The position numbers were made by a program, and so were the translations under genes. Shown here in pieces: positions 1 through 9,574 of a stretch of 64,000 nt of DNA (within the stretch, counting starts at the first letter, position 1; each line of letters begins with the position of its first letter). The notes under the pieces are model-generated. The model was not told the DNA's origin. It made no database searches and saw only the letters and a program-made list of their open reading frames with translations. The DNA is from RHLJ01 sp963974345. GTDB taxonomy: Bacteria; Bacteroidota; Rhodothermia; Balneolales; Balneolaceae. The DNA lies in contig CAXBBW010000003.1 in NCBI GenBank assembly GCA_963974345.1, forward strand, positions 299,222 through 363,221, in the 5' to 3' direction.

Positions 1-1570
1 AGGTGCCAATCCATATTTCACTATTCGAATCTTCATAAATACTTAAAACTTGATCTGATTTTAATCCTTTCTTAGTGTTATAAATAGTTGTTTTCCCATC
101 CTTAAAACGAACAGCTCCTCCTCCATAAGATCCATACCAAACACTTCCATCTGATGAGGTAATCATTGTAATACAGAATGAGTTTGGGATTTCGTCTTCA
201 GATGAATAGGTTCGAAGTAATTTATTAGACGAATTAAATACACTTATTCCCTTATTACTCCCCACCCATAGGTTTCCGTCTAAGTCAAAAGTTAAGCCTC
301 TTACATAATTATCGAGTAACCCATTTTCGATATTAAAACGAGGAATGAATTGATTATTTACTACTTCAAATACTCCAGAACCTTGTGTACCTACCCAAAG
401 GTTTCCATTATAATCTATAGCTCCAGATTGTGCGTATCCATTGGTATTCTTAGGAGGGTTTTCCCTCGAACTCCAAGTTCCATTTTCATAATAAATGTAT
501 CCTTTACCATACGTGCCAACCCAAACTCGTCCAGCACCATCTTGATTAATAGTAACAGCTTCTTGGTTAAATGACTTTCCCTCATTCAAAGACAAAGACG
601 TAAAAAATTTGGGGGTTAGTGTAGATAATCCATCTTCAGTTCCAACTAAGATGAGTCCGTTTTTATCGATTTTGATGGTGTTAACTTCATTCGAAATTAG
701 ACCATCCTCAGTTGTTAGAGTTTGATTTAATCCATTTCTAAACATGGTTAAGCCACCGCCAAGAGTCCCAATAAAAACACTTCCATTCAAGCCTTGCTCA
801 ATGTCTTGTACTAAAAGGCTAGGTAATCCTTCTTTCGTATGAACATATTTAATAGGTTTTTCATCTTTAAATACTACAATTCCTTCTTTATCTGTACCTA
901 CCCAGACTTCTCCATTATCGAGTGCTTTTATAGCTCTAATTCTATTATCCGGTAAGCCATTTTCTGTAGTGAAATTTATAAATTTACCATTTTCTAGAAT
1001 GCTTAAACCAGAATTTGTACCAATCCAGACTTTACCGTTTTTATCTTTCTCGAGAGTCCAAATTTCATCTCCTACAAGCCCTTCTTTAATGGTATTAGAT
1101 GAGTATATAGAATCGCTATGAAAAACTTTAAGTCCATTTCCATAGGTACCTATGAAAAGAGAATCATTATTACCAACCAGTACTGATTTTATAAGTTCTC
1201 CAGTGACATCTAGGTAGTTTATAAGAGAATCGCCTGTAAACTTGTATAACCCTCCTCCAATAGAAGGAATCCACATGTTTCCTTGTGAATCTTCCACTAA
1301 ATCGTATAGTGTTCCTCCAATATTTCCTTTGTCAAATTCTTTTATGGAAAGACCATCGTATCTAAGTAGCTGCCGGTTACTTACTAACCAATAAAACCCT
1401 TTTTTGTCTTTATGAATTTTATACACTTGCTGAGAGAAGATCCCATCATCAACACCAAAATTCTGAATAGAATATTTATCCCAATAGGAATTATTATTTA
1501 TAATAGACTGTGCCATAAGTGGCACATATATAAAACCTAAGATAACGTAGAGAACTATTTTTTTTAACAT
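1..1570 (-). CDS. Two-component regulator propeller protein, partial (3' end outside window)
   Basis: The gene starts with ATG at 1570 and stays open to the left edge, so about 523 residues are visible and the C-terminus is missing. It opens with a signal peptide (MLKKIVLYVILGFIYVPLMA, then QS). Periodic repeats of about 40-45 residues follow, with cores such as VWIGTNSGLS, VWVGTDKEG, VFIGTLGGG, VWVGTYGKG and LWVGTQGSG. These are Reg_prop blades, the periplasmic sensor propeller of Bacteroidota hybrid two-component systems. Whether a kinase, HTH or GGDEF domain follows cannot be seen. It lies downstream of a TPR histidine kinase on the same strand, separated by a relic of uvrA. The propeller call is firm; the signal sensed is unknown. 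Confidence 0.85.
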   Translation of the reverse strand, partial: MLKKIVLYVILGFIYVPLMAQSIINNNSYWDKYSIQNFGVDDGIFSQQVYKIHKDKKGFYWLVSNRQLLRYDGLSIKEFDKGNIGGTLYDLVEDSQGNMWIPSIGGGLYKFTGDSLINYLDVTGELIKSVLVGNNDSLFIGTYGNGLKVFHSDSIYSSNTIKEGLVGDEIWTLEKDKNGKVWIGTNSGLSILENGKFINFTTENGLPDNRIRAIKALDNGEVWVGTDKEGIVVFKDEKPIKYVHTKEGLPSLLVQDIEQGLNGSVFIGTLGGGLTMFRNGLNQTLTTEDGLISNEVNTIKIDKNGLILVGTEDGLSTLTPKFFTSLSLNEGKSFNQEAVTINQDGAGRVWVGTYGKGYIYYENGTWSSRENPPKNTNGYAQSGAIDYNGNLWVGTQGSGVFEVVNNQFIPRFNIENGLLDNYVRGLTFDLDGNLWVGSNKGISVFNSSNKLLRTYSSEDEIPNSFCITMITSSDGSVWYGSYGGGAVRFKDGKTTIYNTKKGLKSDQVLSIYEDSNSEIWIGT

Positions 1571-1641
1571 ACCCGTAATTCGAAAAGCCAATTTTCTGAT
1601 TGTGAGAAGCTAAAAAAATGGTTGGGAATTACAAACCACGA

Positions 1642-1752
1642 TCAAAGAAATTTAATGGGTAAGCAGATGTTTAATCCTTTACTATAGTTATATTTTTCGA
1701 ATTCTTGATTTAAAAACTCAACTGTTAAAGAGTCTTTATTCTCTGCTAACAT
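1642..1752 (-). pseudogene. Relic of the uvrA 3' end (duplicated C-terminal tail)
   Basis: Read on the minus strand, this 36-codon open stretch begins MLAENKDSLTVEFLNQEFEK. The intact UvrA at 3679-6525 ends with KLAENKDSITGEFLNQEFER, so 16 of 20 residues are identical and the frame is kept. Most base differences within the match are at third codon positions, which suggests the stretch was coding while it diverged. The remaining 16 codons are unrelated to UvrA and end at TGA (1642-1644). It starts 6 bp past the kinase stop. It is too short to be functional and is best read as the surviving tail of a second or donor uvrA gene. Confidence 0.7.
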
Positions 1753-1758
1753 TTGGGT

Positions 1759-3570
1759 TCAAAAAATAATTGTAATGGATGTGCCTTTATTTATCTCGCT
1801 TTCTAATGTAAAGCTGGCATTAATTTCGGCACTTCTTTCCTCAATATTTTGTAAACCATTACCCTTATTAGCCCGTGCTTCAATATCCATTCCAACCCCA
1901 TTATCAGAGAGTTTTACCAAAATTTTAGAATCATAATTTTGGAAAGATATGTTGAATTTTTCTGCCTCAGCATATTTTCTAGCATTATTTAGTGCTTCTT
2001 GAATTATTCTTGTGAGATTTAAAGATTGAGTAGGATTTAAAATCCTAGATGGTGCAATATCAGATTGAATATCAATTTTCATTCCTTGCAAATAACTTTC
2101 TTGTCGCTTTAAATATCCTTTTAGGTGATCTAGAAAAATTCCAAATTGAAGCTCATCTTTATCCAACAACCAAATAGTTTCTCTTAAGTCATTCATAGCG
2201 CCTCTTGCTTCCAAGTCTAAGTTCTGCAGTAATTGAAGTGCCTGATTTTGTTGCTTTTTTTGGATATGTAGATTACTAATTTCAATTCCTGTGATAAGAT
2301 TAGTTATTTGGGCGCCTACATTATCATGTAAATCTCTGGAAATCCGTTCTCTCTCTTTATGGATTTTATTCTCCATTTCTACGTTAGCGAGTTTGAATTT
2401 AAGTTCATTTTCTCGTTCAATATTTTCACGTCTAATTCTTTGTTGCCGAACAACTAAAAAAGAAATCAAACTTACAGATAGAAAAAGAGTCCCAAATATC
2501 CCAGTAACCCAATTTCTCCTTTTAACCCGAAGTTGCTCTAAGCTTAATTCTGCAGTTCGTTGGGCAAGTTCTTTTTCTTTTTCTTCGGTTTGAAACTGTA
2601 TTTCAAGTTCAGCAATTCGTTGATTAGTCTCTAAATTTAAGACACTATCTTTATATTGGGTATAGTTTTTATAAAATACGAGAGCTGAGTCAGGCTTATT
2701 CAATTCTAAAAAGAGATCAGAAATAGCATTATATGCAAATTCAGCTAGTCTTACATAACCGGTTTCTAAAGCAGATGACAAAGAGCGCTTTAAATAATCG
2801 TTAGCTTTTTCGAGATCTCCTATGCTTTGATACATTAAACCAGCATTCACTAAATCAATACTTATTCCATTAATATCATTGATAGATTCTCTAAGAACGA
2901 TTGCGCTGTCTAAGTAAATCAAAGCATTATCAAAGTCTTCCATACTCTGATAAACGTTAGATAAATAACTATAAGAATAAGCTACACCAATTGTGTCATT
3001 GAGACTTTTTTTAATGTCTAATGATTGATTTATAAAATAAAAAGCACTATCAAACTCTTGAATTTCAAGCTTTAAACTTCCATAATTATTGAATGCACTA
3101 GCTTGTTCAGAACTACCAGGGTAACTAGAAAGAATTCTCAATCCCTGTTGCATATACTCTTGTGATTTTAATATATCAGATGATCTAAATCCCCATCCAA
3201 GTTCAGCGTATTGATAACCGACTTGTTTTAGAGAGTCTAGTTCTTCATAAAATCGAATAGCCTTAAGTCGATAGTCTACTCTCAAATCTATCTCGCCAAG
3301 AACGCTATATAAAATACTTAGATTGACGGAAGCGCCAGCTTTACCATAAGTATAATTAAGAGAGTCAGAAATATTAAAAACCCTAATAAAAACCTCTTCA
3401 TATATCGAGGCTTCAGATGTAATTGTGGCGAAATCAAGCTTATTTAAAGAATCAATTTCAGCTTTAGTATAATTATGTGACTGAGCGAAGACCGATATAT
3501 TAAAAAGAAGAAAATATAGAAGAGCAAATACTTCTTTTATACACTTTGACATCCTTACTTTTTTACTCAT
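1759..3570 (-). CDS. TPR-repeat sensor histidine kinase (HisKA_3 / NarL-type)
   Basis: A 603-residue membrane sensor kinase. In order it has an N-terminal hydrophobic signal segment ending in SVFAQ, TPR-like helical repeats at about residues 80-310 (for example ALIYLDSAIVLRE), a coiled coil, one membrane segment at about 356-375, then the dimerisation/phosphoacceptor motif ERISRDLHDNVGAQ (His about 415). The HATPase region follows, with NNARKYA (N box), DNGVGM (G1) and GNGLQNIEERS (G2). This is the class that phosphorylates LuxR/NarL-type regulators. No partner regulator is adjacent in the window; the next gene downstream is a propeller protein. A longer reading from GTG at 3585 is possible, but ATG 3570 has AAGGTG 13 bases upstream and is preferred. 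Confidence 0.88.
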   Translation of the reverse strand: MSKKVRMSKCIKEVFALLYFLLFNISVFAQSHNYTKAEIDSLNKLDFATITSEASIYEEVFIRVFNISDSLNYTYGKAGASVNLSILYSVLGEIDLRVDYRLKAIRFYEELDSLKQVGYQYAELGWGFRSSDILKSQEYMQQGLRILSSYPGSSEQASAFNNYGSLKLEIQEFDSAFYFINQSLDIKKSLNDTIGVAYSYSYLSNVYQSMEDFDNALIYLDSAIVLRESINDINGISIDLVNAGLMYQSIGDLEKANDYLKRSLSSALETGYVRLAEFAYNAISDLFLELNKPDSALVFYKNYTQYKDSVLNLETNQRIAELEIQFQTEEKEKELAQRTAELSLEQLRVKRRNWVTGIFGTLFLSVSLISFLVVRQQRIRRENIERENELKFKLANVEMENKIHKERERISRDLHDNVGAQITNLITGIEISNLHIQKKQQNQALQLLQNLDLEARGAMNDLRETIWLLDKDELQFGIFLDHLKGYLKRQESYLQGMKIDIQSDIAPSRILNPTQSLNLTRIIQEALNNARKYAEAEKFNISFQNYDSKILVKLSDNGVGMDIEARANKGNGLQNIEERSAEINASFTLESEINKGTSITIIF

Positions 3571-3678
3571 TGTTGTATTAATCACACCTTAAACTATAAC
3601 AGAAATGGAAAGAAAAATAGATATGCTAGGGAAGTATTAAAAATTATTTTTAAAAGTAAATCCTCATAATCGAAAACT

Positions 3679-6525
3679 TTACGAGGTATGAACAGTTTTA
3701 CCAAGGCGCTCAAATTCTTGATTCAAGAATTCTCCTGTTATGGAATCTTTATTCTCCGCCAATTTTGTAGGAGTTCCTTCTGCGATAATATTTCCACCCC
3801 CACGACCACCTTCAGGACCTAAATCTATAATCCAATCCGCGGCTTTTATAAGATCGAGATTATGTTCAATGACCATTACCGTATTTCCTTTATCAACTAA
3901 TTTTTGAATTACGTTGATAAGCATGCGAACGTCTTGAAAATGAAGTCCAGTTGTTGGTTCATCCATCACATATAATGTATCGCCAGTTCCAATTTTTGAA
4001 AGCTCCCGAGCAAGTTTTATACGTTGAGCTTCTCCACCAGAAAGGGTGGTACTTGATTGACCAAGAGTTAAATATCCAAGACCAACAGAATTTAAGGTTT
4101 TCAATATTCTTGAGATGGTCGGTTGAGCATCAAAAAATTCAGCAGCTTCGCTGATAGGTAAATTGAGTACTTCAGAGATATTCTTTTTCTTGTAATAAAT
4201 TTCGAGCGTTTCTCGGTTGTAACGTTTTCCATTACAAGTTTCGCAGGTTACATAAACATCAGGGAGGAAGTTCATTTCAATCTTACGGACTCCATCACCT
4301 TGGCAGGTTTCACATCTACCGCCTTTTACATTAAATGAAAAGCGTCCCTGATCGTAGCCACGAATTTTAGACTCAGGAAGTTCTGAGAATAATCGCCGGA
4401 TATGATCAAAAACTTTGGTGTAAGTCCCAGGATTAGAACGTGGAGTTCGACCGATCGGACTTTGATCTATGGAAATAATTTTGTCTATGTTATCCAGCCC
4501 CTCAACAGTGTCGAAAGGGAGAGGGACACTTTTTGATTTATAAAAGTAATTGGAGAGAATAGGAACTAACGTTTGATTGATAAGTGAACTTTTGCCACTA
4601 CCGCTAACTCCCGTTACAGAGATGAATTTCCCGAGAGGAACGCTGAGATCAACATTTTGGAGATTATGACCACGAGCATTTTTAATAGCAATTTTCTTTT
4701 TGTTGCCTTTTCTGTATTTCTCGGGGAGTTCGATTACCTCTTCATCTCTAAGGAATCGTGCGGTCATTGAATTTTTTTCAAGCTCATTGGGCTTTCCCGC
4801 TGAAACGATATGCCCACCATTAACACCTGCGCCAGGGCCCAAATCGACTACATAATCAGCATGTTCTATGGTCTCCCGATCATGTTCTACAACAATTACA
4901 CTATTTCCTAAATCTCGTAAAGTCTCCAGTGAATTTATAAGCTTGATATTATCCCGTTGATGAAGCCCAATACTTGGTTCATCTAAGATATAAAGTACGC
5001 CTACAAGCTGTGTACCAATTTGAGTAGCCAGTCTAATTCGTTGAGCCTCGCCACCACTTAGCGTTTGAGCTTCACGATCGAGGTTTAAATAATTCAACCC
5101 AACATTGAGAAGAAAATCAAGCCGATCTCGAATTTCTTTGAGAACTTGATTTCCAATAAGTTGCTGTCTTTCAGTAAGCTTAATAGAATACAATGTGTCT
5201 CTCAACTCTTGAATATCAAGCTTTACTAAATCGTGAATATTATAGGTATCAATTTTATAAGAAAGTGCTTCTAAATTAAGCCGTCCTCCACTACATTTTG
5301 GGCAAACAACTTTACTCATAAAAGCTTTAGCTTTATCACGTTGTTTAGGTGATTTACTGCTTTCGTATTGATCTATAATAGTTCTTCGTAAGCCCTCAAA
5401 CTTATGCTGGTAAGTAACCGAGTTCTCCTTGAAATCGTAGCTAACGGCATATTTTTTGTCACCTGAACCACGCATTAGTAATTCACGAACTTCATCAGAA
5501 TATTTTTTGAAAGGGGAATCAAAACTAAGCTTAAAACTTTCCAAAACAGCTTTCAATTGCTTAAAAGCGAAGATATCTCTTGGTGGACCGAGATAGCGAA
5601 TTCCACCATCGTTAACACTTTGAGATTCATTTGGAACCAATAAATCCCAACTTACATCATAAGTATATCCAAGACCATCACATTCTTTGCAGGCTCCATA
5701 AGGAGAGTTAAAAGAAAATAGATTCGGAGCTGGGTCTTCATAGGCGAGACCGCTTTCTAAATCAAAAAGTTTTTGTGAAAAGAGGCGATCTTTCATAGTT
5801 CCATCTTCCTGTTGAACAGAAAGTACAACGTTGCCATCTGCCATCTCTAGCGCCATACGAATACTATCAGCGATTCTTTTTTCACTTTTAGGTGAAATAA
5901 CAAATCGATCGACAACCACTTCTATATTATGAGTTTTATATCGATCAACCATTAAGCCATCGGTTAGCTCTGTGAGGTCTCCATCAATTCTAGCACTTAC
6001 AAATCCTTGCTTTATGGTCTGTTCAAATAATTCTCGATAGTGCCCTTTACGACCCCGAACTACGGGCGCTAAACAATAGGCTTTACTTCCAGCTGGCATC
6101 GCCATAACAGCAGCTACAACTTGATCTGCAGTTTGCTTCTCCATTTTATTACCACTTAGATAGGAATAAGGTATTCCAACTCTGGCATAGAATAATCTTA
6201 GAAAATCATAAATCTCGGTAACTGTACCAACCGTTGAGCGAGGATTTCGGTTTGTCGTTTTTTGATCTATCGATATAACTGGAGAAAGACCATCAATGAA
6301 GTCGACTGCTGGGCGCTCCATCATCCCCAAAAATTGACGCGCATATGCAGAAAGTGATTCTAAAAAACGTCGTTGGCCTTCTGCATAGATTGTATCAAAT
6401 GCGAGAGATGATTTGCCTGAACCAGAAAGTCCTGTAATTACAACCAACTGGTCGCGCGGAATATCAATATCAAAGTTTTTTAGGTTGTGCTCTCGGGCGC
6501 CTTTAATAACAATGTTATGCTGCAA
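3679..6525 (-). CDS. uvrA: Excinuclease ABC subunit A
   Basis: UvrA, the damage-recognition ATPase of nucleotide excision repair; it binds DNA as a dimer and loads UvrB. The 948 residues match the usual length. Two ABC modules are visible: Walker A GLSGSGKSS at 32-40 with LSGGEAQRIRLA and ILDEPSIGLH, and Walker A GVSGSGKSS with LSGGEAQRIKLA and VMDEPTTGLH. Zinc ligands are clear in CPKCSGGRL and in CETC...CETC of the C-terminal finger. In the first insertion domain only the second pair (CKEC) is present, and the usual upstream CxxC is replaced by FDLE. The start is TTG at 6525; no nearby ATG is in frame upstream. It is transcribed towards the kinase gene. Confidence 0.97.
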   Translation of the reverse strand: MQHNIVIKGAREHNLKNFDIDIPRDQLVVITGLSGSGKSSLAFDTIYAEGQRRFLESLSAYARQFLGMMERPAVDFIDGLSPVISIDQKTTNRNPRSTVGTVTEIYDFLRLFYARVGIPYSYLSGNKMEKQTADQVVAAVMAMPAGSKAYCLAPVVRGRKGHYRELFEQTIKQGFVSARIDGDLTELTDGLMVDRYKTHNIEVVVDRFVISPKSEKRIADSIRMALEMADGNVVLSVQQEDGTMKDRLFSQKLFDLESGLAYEDPAPNLFSFNSPYGACKECDGLGYTYDVSWDLLVPNESQSVNDGGIRYLGPPRDIFAFKQLKAVLESFKLSFDSPFKKYSDEVRELLMRGSGDKKYAVSYDFKENSVTYQHKFEGLRRTIIDQYESSKSPKQRDKAKAFMSKVVCPKCSGGRLNLEALSYKIDTYNIHDLVKLDIQELRDTLYSIKLTERQQLIGNQVLKEIRDRLDFLLNVGLNYLNLDREAQTLSGGEAQRIRLATQIGTQLVGVLYILDEPSIGLHQRDNIKLINSLETLRDLGNSVIVVEHDRETIEHADYVVDLGPGAGVNGGHIVSAGKPNELEKNSMTARFLRDEEVIELPEKYRKGNKKKIAIKNARGHNLQNVDLSVPLGKFISVTGVSGSGKSSLINQTLVPILSNYFYKSKSVPLPFDTVEGLDNIDKIISIDQSPIGRTPRSNPGTYTKVFDHIRRLFSELPESKIRGYDQGRFSFNVKGGRCETCQGDGVRKIEMNFLPDVYVTCETCNGKRYNRETLEIYYKKKNISEVLNLPISEAAEFFDAQPTISRILKTLNSVGLGYLTLGQSSTTLSGGEAQRIKLARELSKIGTGDTLYVMDEPTTGLHFQDVRMLINVIQKLVDKGNTVMVIEHNLDLIKAADWIIDLGPEGGRGGGNIIAEGTPTKLAENKDSITGEFLNQEFERLGKTVHTS

Positions 6526-6609
6526 AACTAGCTATGGCTTTAGGATTCAGATCAACTTGAAAGGTACAGAACAGCACACACAAATCCTTCATTCCTTTTT
6601 AAAAAACTA

Positions 6610-7905
6610 TTATGGATTTGGAATTGATTTAGCTAAGAAGTTGTAATCTCTAATAAATAGTCTATTTGGGATCAATCCAAATTCATCATCAGATAACTCA
6701 GGTTTAATTCGATGTAAAAAATACATGGGGACTTTCCCAATATTTTTGGCTTCAATTTCTCCACGAGGTTCACACTCAAAGAAATTCTTAACCCGGTCGT
6801 AGGTATCCTGAGAAATATTGATGCTATTACTTTCAGAGTTTTGCTCCATCCTCGCTGCTAAGTTTACAGCTTCTCCCCAAACATCATAAGCAAAACGTTT
6901 TTTCCCAATTACACCTACTACGGAATGTCCTGTATGAATTCCTATTCGAAGCGGGAAATAAGGAATTGAATCAGGGATCGTATTTTTCAAATTGGACACA
7001 AAGAATTTCATTTTTAACGCGGCGAGAATGGTATCTATTGGATGAGTATTGTTTCGCTCGGGGATTCCTCCTGCTGCCATATAGCTGTCACCGATAGTTT
7101 TAATTTTGATAAGATTATGTTGTGACATAAAATCATCAAATTTGTCGAAGTAAAAACTTAAGCTTTCGATTAAGTTTTCAGGAGATAGGTCGGGTACAAC
7201 TTTACTAAAATTGTCGAAATCAGTGAACATAAAAGTCGCATCAGTATACCGTTCTGGGGCAACCGTACCATAAGCCAATAAACTATCAGCAATTTTTTTG
7301 GGGAAGATATTTTGAAGTAATTCTTCGTGTTCCTTTTTTGTGAGTTCAAGTTCTTGATTACTCGCATTTAGTCCCGATTGCATTTTCTCGAGTCGACTAT
7401 TTTGCCCAAGTGTATTTTTGTATGTAGATACTAAAAGGTTTACTAGATGAGAATAATCAGCTCTAATATTGTATTGCTCATGCTCAATGGTTACCGTAAC
7501 TGTTTCATTTACATCAGAGATTGCAACGGGATTATTAAGAAGTTCGGTCACCTTTGCAAAAAGGGTATCATCATCATAAGGTTTTGTAAGGTAGTTGTCA
7601 GTACCCGCTTCAATACCTTTCATGAGGCTCCCTGCTTCAATTCTTGAAGTAACTAGAATTACTGGAATAGTACGGAGTTGTTGGTTTTGTTTTATCCGCT
7701 TACAAAGTTCATATCCATCCATTATAGGCATTTCAACATCAGAAATAACAAGATCTGGAAGGTCAGATTCGACAAGATCAAATGCATCTTTTCCATTCTG
7801 TGCTGTAATTACTTCATACCCCTGTTGAAGTAGTTTATGACGAGTGATAGTTACCAGTGCAGGGTAATCATCAACAACTAAAATCCTTGGTTTGGTCTGT
7901 AACAT
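6610..7905 (-). CDS. Response regulator fused to class III adenylate cyclase
   Basis: A 431-residue cytoplasmic protein. Residues 1-125 are a receiver domain: acidic pair D12-D13, phosphoacceptor D56 in VISDVEMP, and conserved Lys in YLTKPY. A helical linker at about 150-200 leads to a class III nucleotide cyclase domain (about 218-400). Metal ligands are D229 (FTDFDNF) and D273 (IGDSYMA). Lys269 and Asp341 (YDVWG) are the adenine-selecting pair of adenylate cyclases, and N348 and R352 are the ribose and transition-state residues. Phosphorylation therefore probably controls cAMP synthesis. The phospho-donor is unknown; the TPR kinase nearby is one possibility, though its class usually pairs with LuxR-type regulators. 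Every catalytic residue looked for is present. Confidence 0.92.
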   Translation of the reverse strand: MLQTKPRILVVDDYPALVTITRHKLLQQGYEVITAQNGKDAFDLVESDLPDLVISDVEMPIMDGYELCKRIKQNQQLRTIPVILVTSRIEAGSLMKGIEAGTDNYLTKPYDDDTLFAKVTELLNNPVAISDVNETVTVTIEHEQYNIRADYSHLVNLLVSTYKNTLGQNSRLEKMQSGLNASNQELELTKKEHEELLQNIFPKKIADSLLAYGTVAPERYTDATFMFTDFDNFSKVVPDLSPENLIESLSFYFDKFDDFMSQHNLIKIKTIGDSYMAAGGIPERNNTHPIDTILAALKMKFFVSNLKNTIPDSIPYFPLRIGIHTGHSVVGVIGKKRFAYDVWGEAVNLAARMEQNSESNSINISQDTYDRVKNFFECEPRGEIEAKNIGKVPMYFLHRIKPELSDDEFGLIPNRLFIRDYNFLAKSIPNP

Positions 7906-7976
7906 ATATTCTTAAAATTATTGCTTGAATATAGTTGATCTTTGTAAAGATAAGTAACTCTGAATTTTTAAAAGCA

Positions 7977-8005
7977 TTGACTAAAAAAAACCTTAAGTTT
8001 ATGCC
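7977..8005 (+). promoter_or_regulatory. Candidate sigma-70-like promoter of the DAHP synthase gene
   Basis: TTGACT (7977-7982) and TATGCC (8000-8005) are separated by 17 bases and lie 20 bases before the ATG at 8026. The -35 box is close to consensus and the -10 box is weak. FCB-group bacteria often use a different promoter consensus, so this is tentative. Confidence 0.3.
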
Positions 8006-8025
8006 CTCAAATTTACTCACTATAC

Positions 8026-9384
8026 ATGGAAGACATTTTACAAAAAAACTGGACACCAACAAGCTGGCTCGAAAAACCGGTTAAACAGCTACCAAAGTAT
8101 CCAGATCAAAAAGCGTTAGAAAATAGTTTCGAAACCTTAAAGAGACTACCACCACTGGTTACTTCTTGGGAAATTGAAGCATTAAAGAATAAGCTAGCAC
8201 AAGTATCAGCAGGGAAAGCATTTTTACTTCAAGCAGGTGATTGTGCAGAAAGCTTTGATCTTACAAACTCTCAAAAGATTGTAAATACAGTTAAGGTTTT
8301 ACTTCAGACTAGTTTTATTTTAATACATGAGTTGGGTGTCCCCGTTGTTCGTCTTGGAAGAATTGCAGGTCAATATGCTAAGCCACGCTCTCAGGATTTT
8401 GAAGAAGTGAATGGCGAACAAATCCATAATTACCGTGGTGATTTGATAAATGGATTTGAACCTACCAAAGAAGCTCGTATGCCTAATCCTCAACGTTTGA
8501 TAGAAGGCTACCATAAAGCGGGACTTACTTTAAATTTTGTTCGTGCTCTTGCCGATGAGGGATTTGCTGACCTCCATCACCCAGAACAATGGGAATTGGA
8601 TTTCATGAAAAACAATGAGTACTACAAAGAATATGAAGCAATGGTAGATTCTATCACTAAAGCTGTAAAATTTGTAGATGCTATTTCACCAGATCGTTTC
8701 AACAGTCTACAGAAAGTAGATATTTATACTTCTCATGAAGCCCTAAACCTTTATTACGATTCTGCGCAAACTCGGAATGTTCCTCGTAAAACGGAATTCT
8801 ATAATCTAAGCTCACATATGGTATGGTTGGGAAATCGGACTAGAGATTTAGATGGTGCACATGTGGAATACCTAAGTGGAATAGCGAATCCAATTGGTGT
8901 AAAAGTTGGACCCCCATATACTATTGATGACACTCTTAGATTAATAGAGAAATTAAATCCGACTCACGAAGCCGGAAAAGTTGTTCTTATAACTCGATTT
9001 GGAAAATCTGTGATTGAAGATGAGCTTCCTGATTTAATTAGAGCTGTTCGAAGAGAAGGTTTTCCTGTTGTTTGGAGTTCTGACCCAATGCATGGAAATA
9101 CTTTTTCATCATCAAACAATTATAAGACTCGTAATTTTGATCATATTCTCGAAGAAATTAAATCAGCTTTTGCCATTCACAGAGCAGAAGGAAGTTATCT
9201 TGGTAGCGTTCACTTAGAACTTACTGGCGATAATGTAACTGAGTGCGTAGGTGGTGCAAAAGGATTAAATGAAGAAGGATTAGATAATAATTACGAAACC
9301 TTCTGTGATCCACGTCTTAACTACGAACAATCTCTAGAGATGGCATTTTTAGTATCAAAAGAGTGGAAACAAAGTTATTCGTGA
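8026..9384 (+). CDS. 3-deoxy-7-phosphoheptulonate synthase, class II (plant type)
   Basis: Catalyses the first step of the shikimate pathway, condensing phosphoenolpyruvate and erythrose 4-phosphate. The 452 residues fit class II DAHP synthases, which are unrelated in sequence to E. coli AroF/G/H. Metal ligands of the class are all in place: Cys73 in AGDCAESF, His in SDPMHGNT, Glu in HLELTGDN and Asp in CDPRLNY. The PEP-phosphate and substrate motifs RIAGQYAKPRS and RGD are also present. It is a single-gene unit, divergent from the cyclase gene. The downstream 260 bases contain only a weak hairpin (GAAGATT...AATCTTC plus T-rich tail, about 9394-9444) and then the hsp20 promoter. Confidence 0.96.
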   Translation: MEDILQKNWTPTSWLEKPVKQLPKYPDQKALENSFETLKRLPPLVTSWEIEALKNKLAQVSAGKAFLLQAGDCAESFDLTNSQKIVNTVKVLLQTSFILIHELGVPVVRLGRIAGQYAKPRSQDFEEVNGEQIHNYRGDLINGFEPTKEARMPNPQRLIEGYHKAGLTLNFVRALADEGFADLHHPEQWELDFMKNNEYYKEYEAMVDSITKAVKFVDAISPDRFNSLQKVDIYTSHEALNLYYDSAQTRNVPRKTEFYNLSSHMVWLGNRTRDLDGAHVEYLSGIANPIGVKVGPPYTIDDTLRLIEKLNPTHEAGKVVLITRFGKSVIEDELPDLIRAVRREGFPVVWSSDPMHGNTFSSSNNYKTRNFDHILEEIKSAFAIHRAEGSYLGSVHLELTGDNVTECVGGAKGLNEEGLDNNYETFCDPRLNYEQSLEMAFLVSKEWKQSYS

Positions 9385-9574
9385 ATTTAAATTGAAGATT
9401 TAGCGCTTTCCATTTGAAGGTGATTAATTTTTAATCTTCTTTTCTGCCATTTTTAAATAGGCTACTGTCTTAGAGTCAATCTTAATCTGTCATCATTTCT
9501 TGGTGGCAGAATTTAGTCTGAAATTTTTTCACGCCTCATTTGCCTGCCTGACAGAGCACTTTATTTCTGTTCTA

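Noticed and set aside
350..574. Open frame of 74 codons on the plus strand
   Set aside because: It lies inside the propeller gene on the other strand, and its Ser/Ile-rich translation has no protein-like features.
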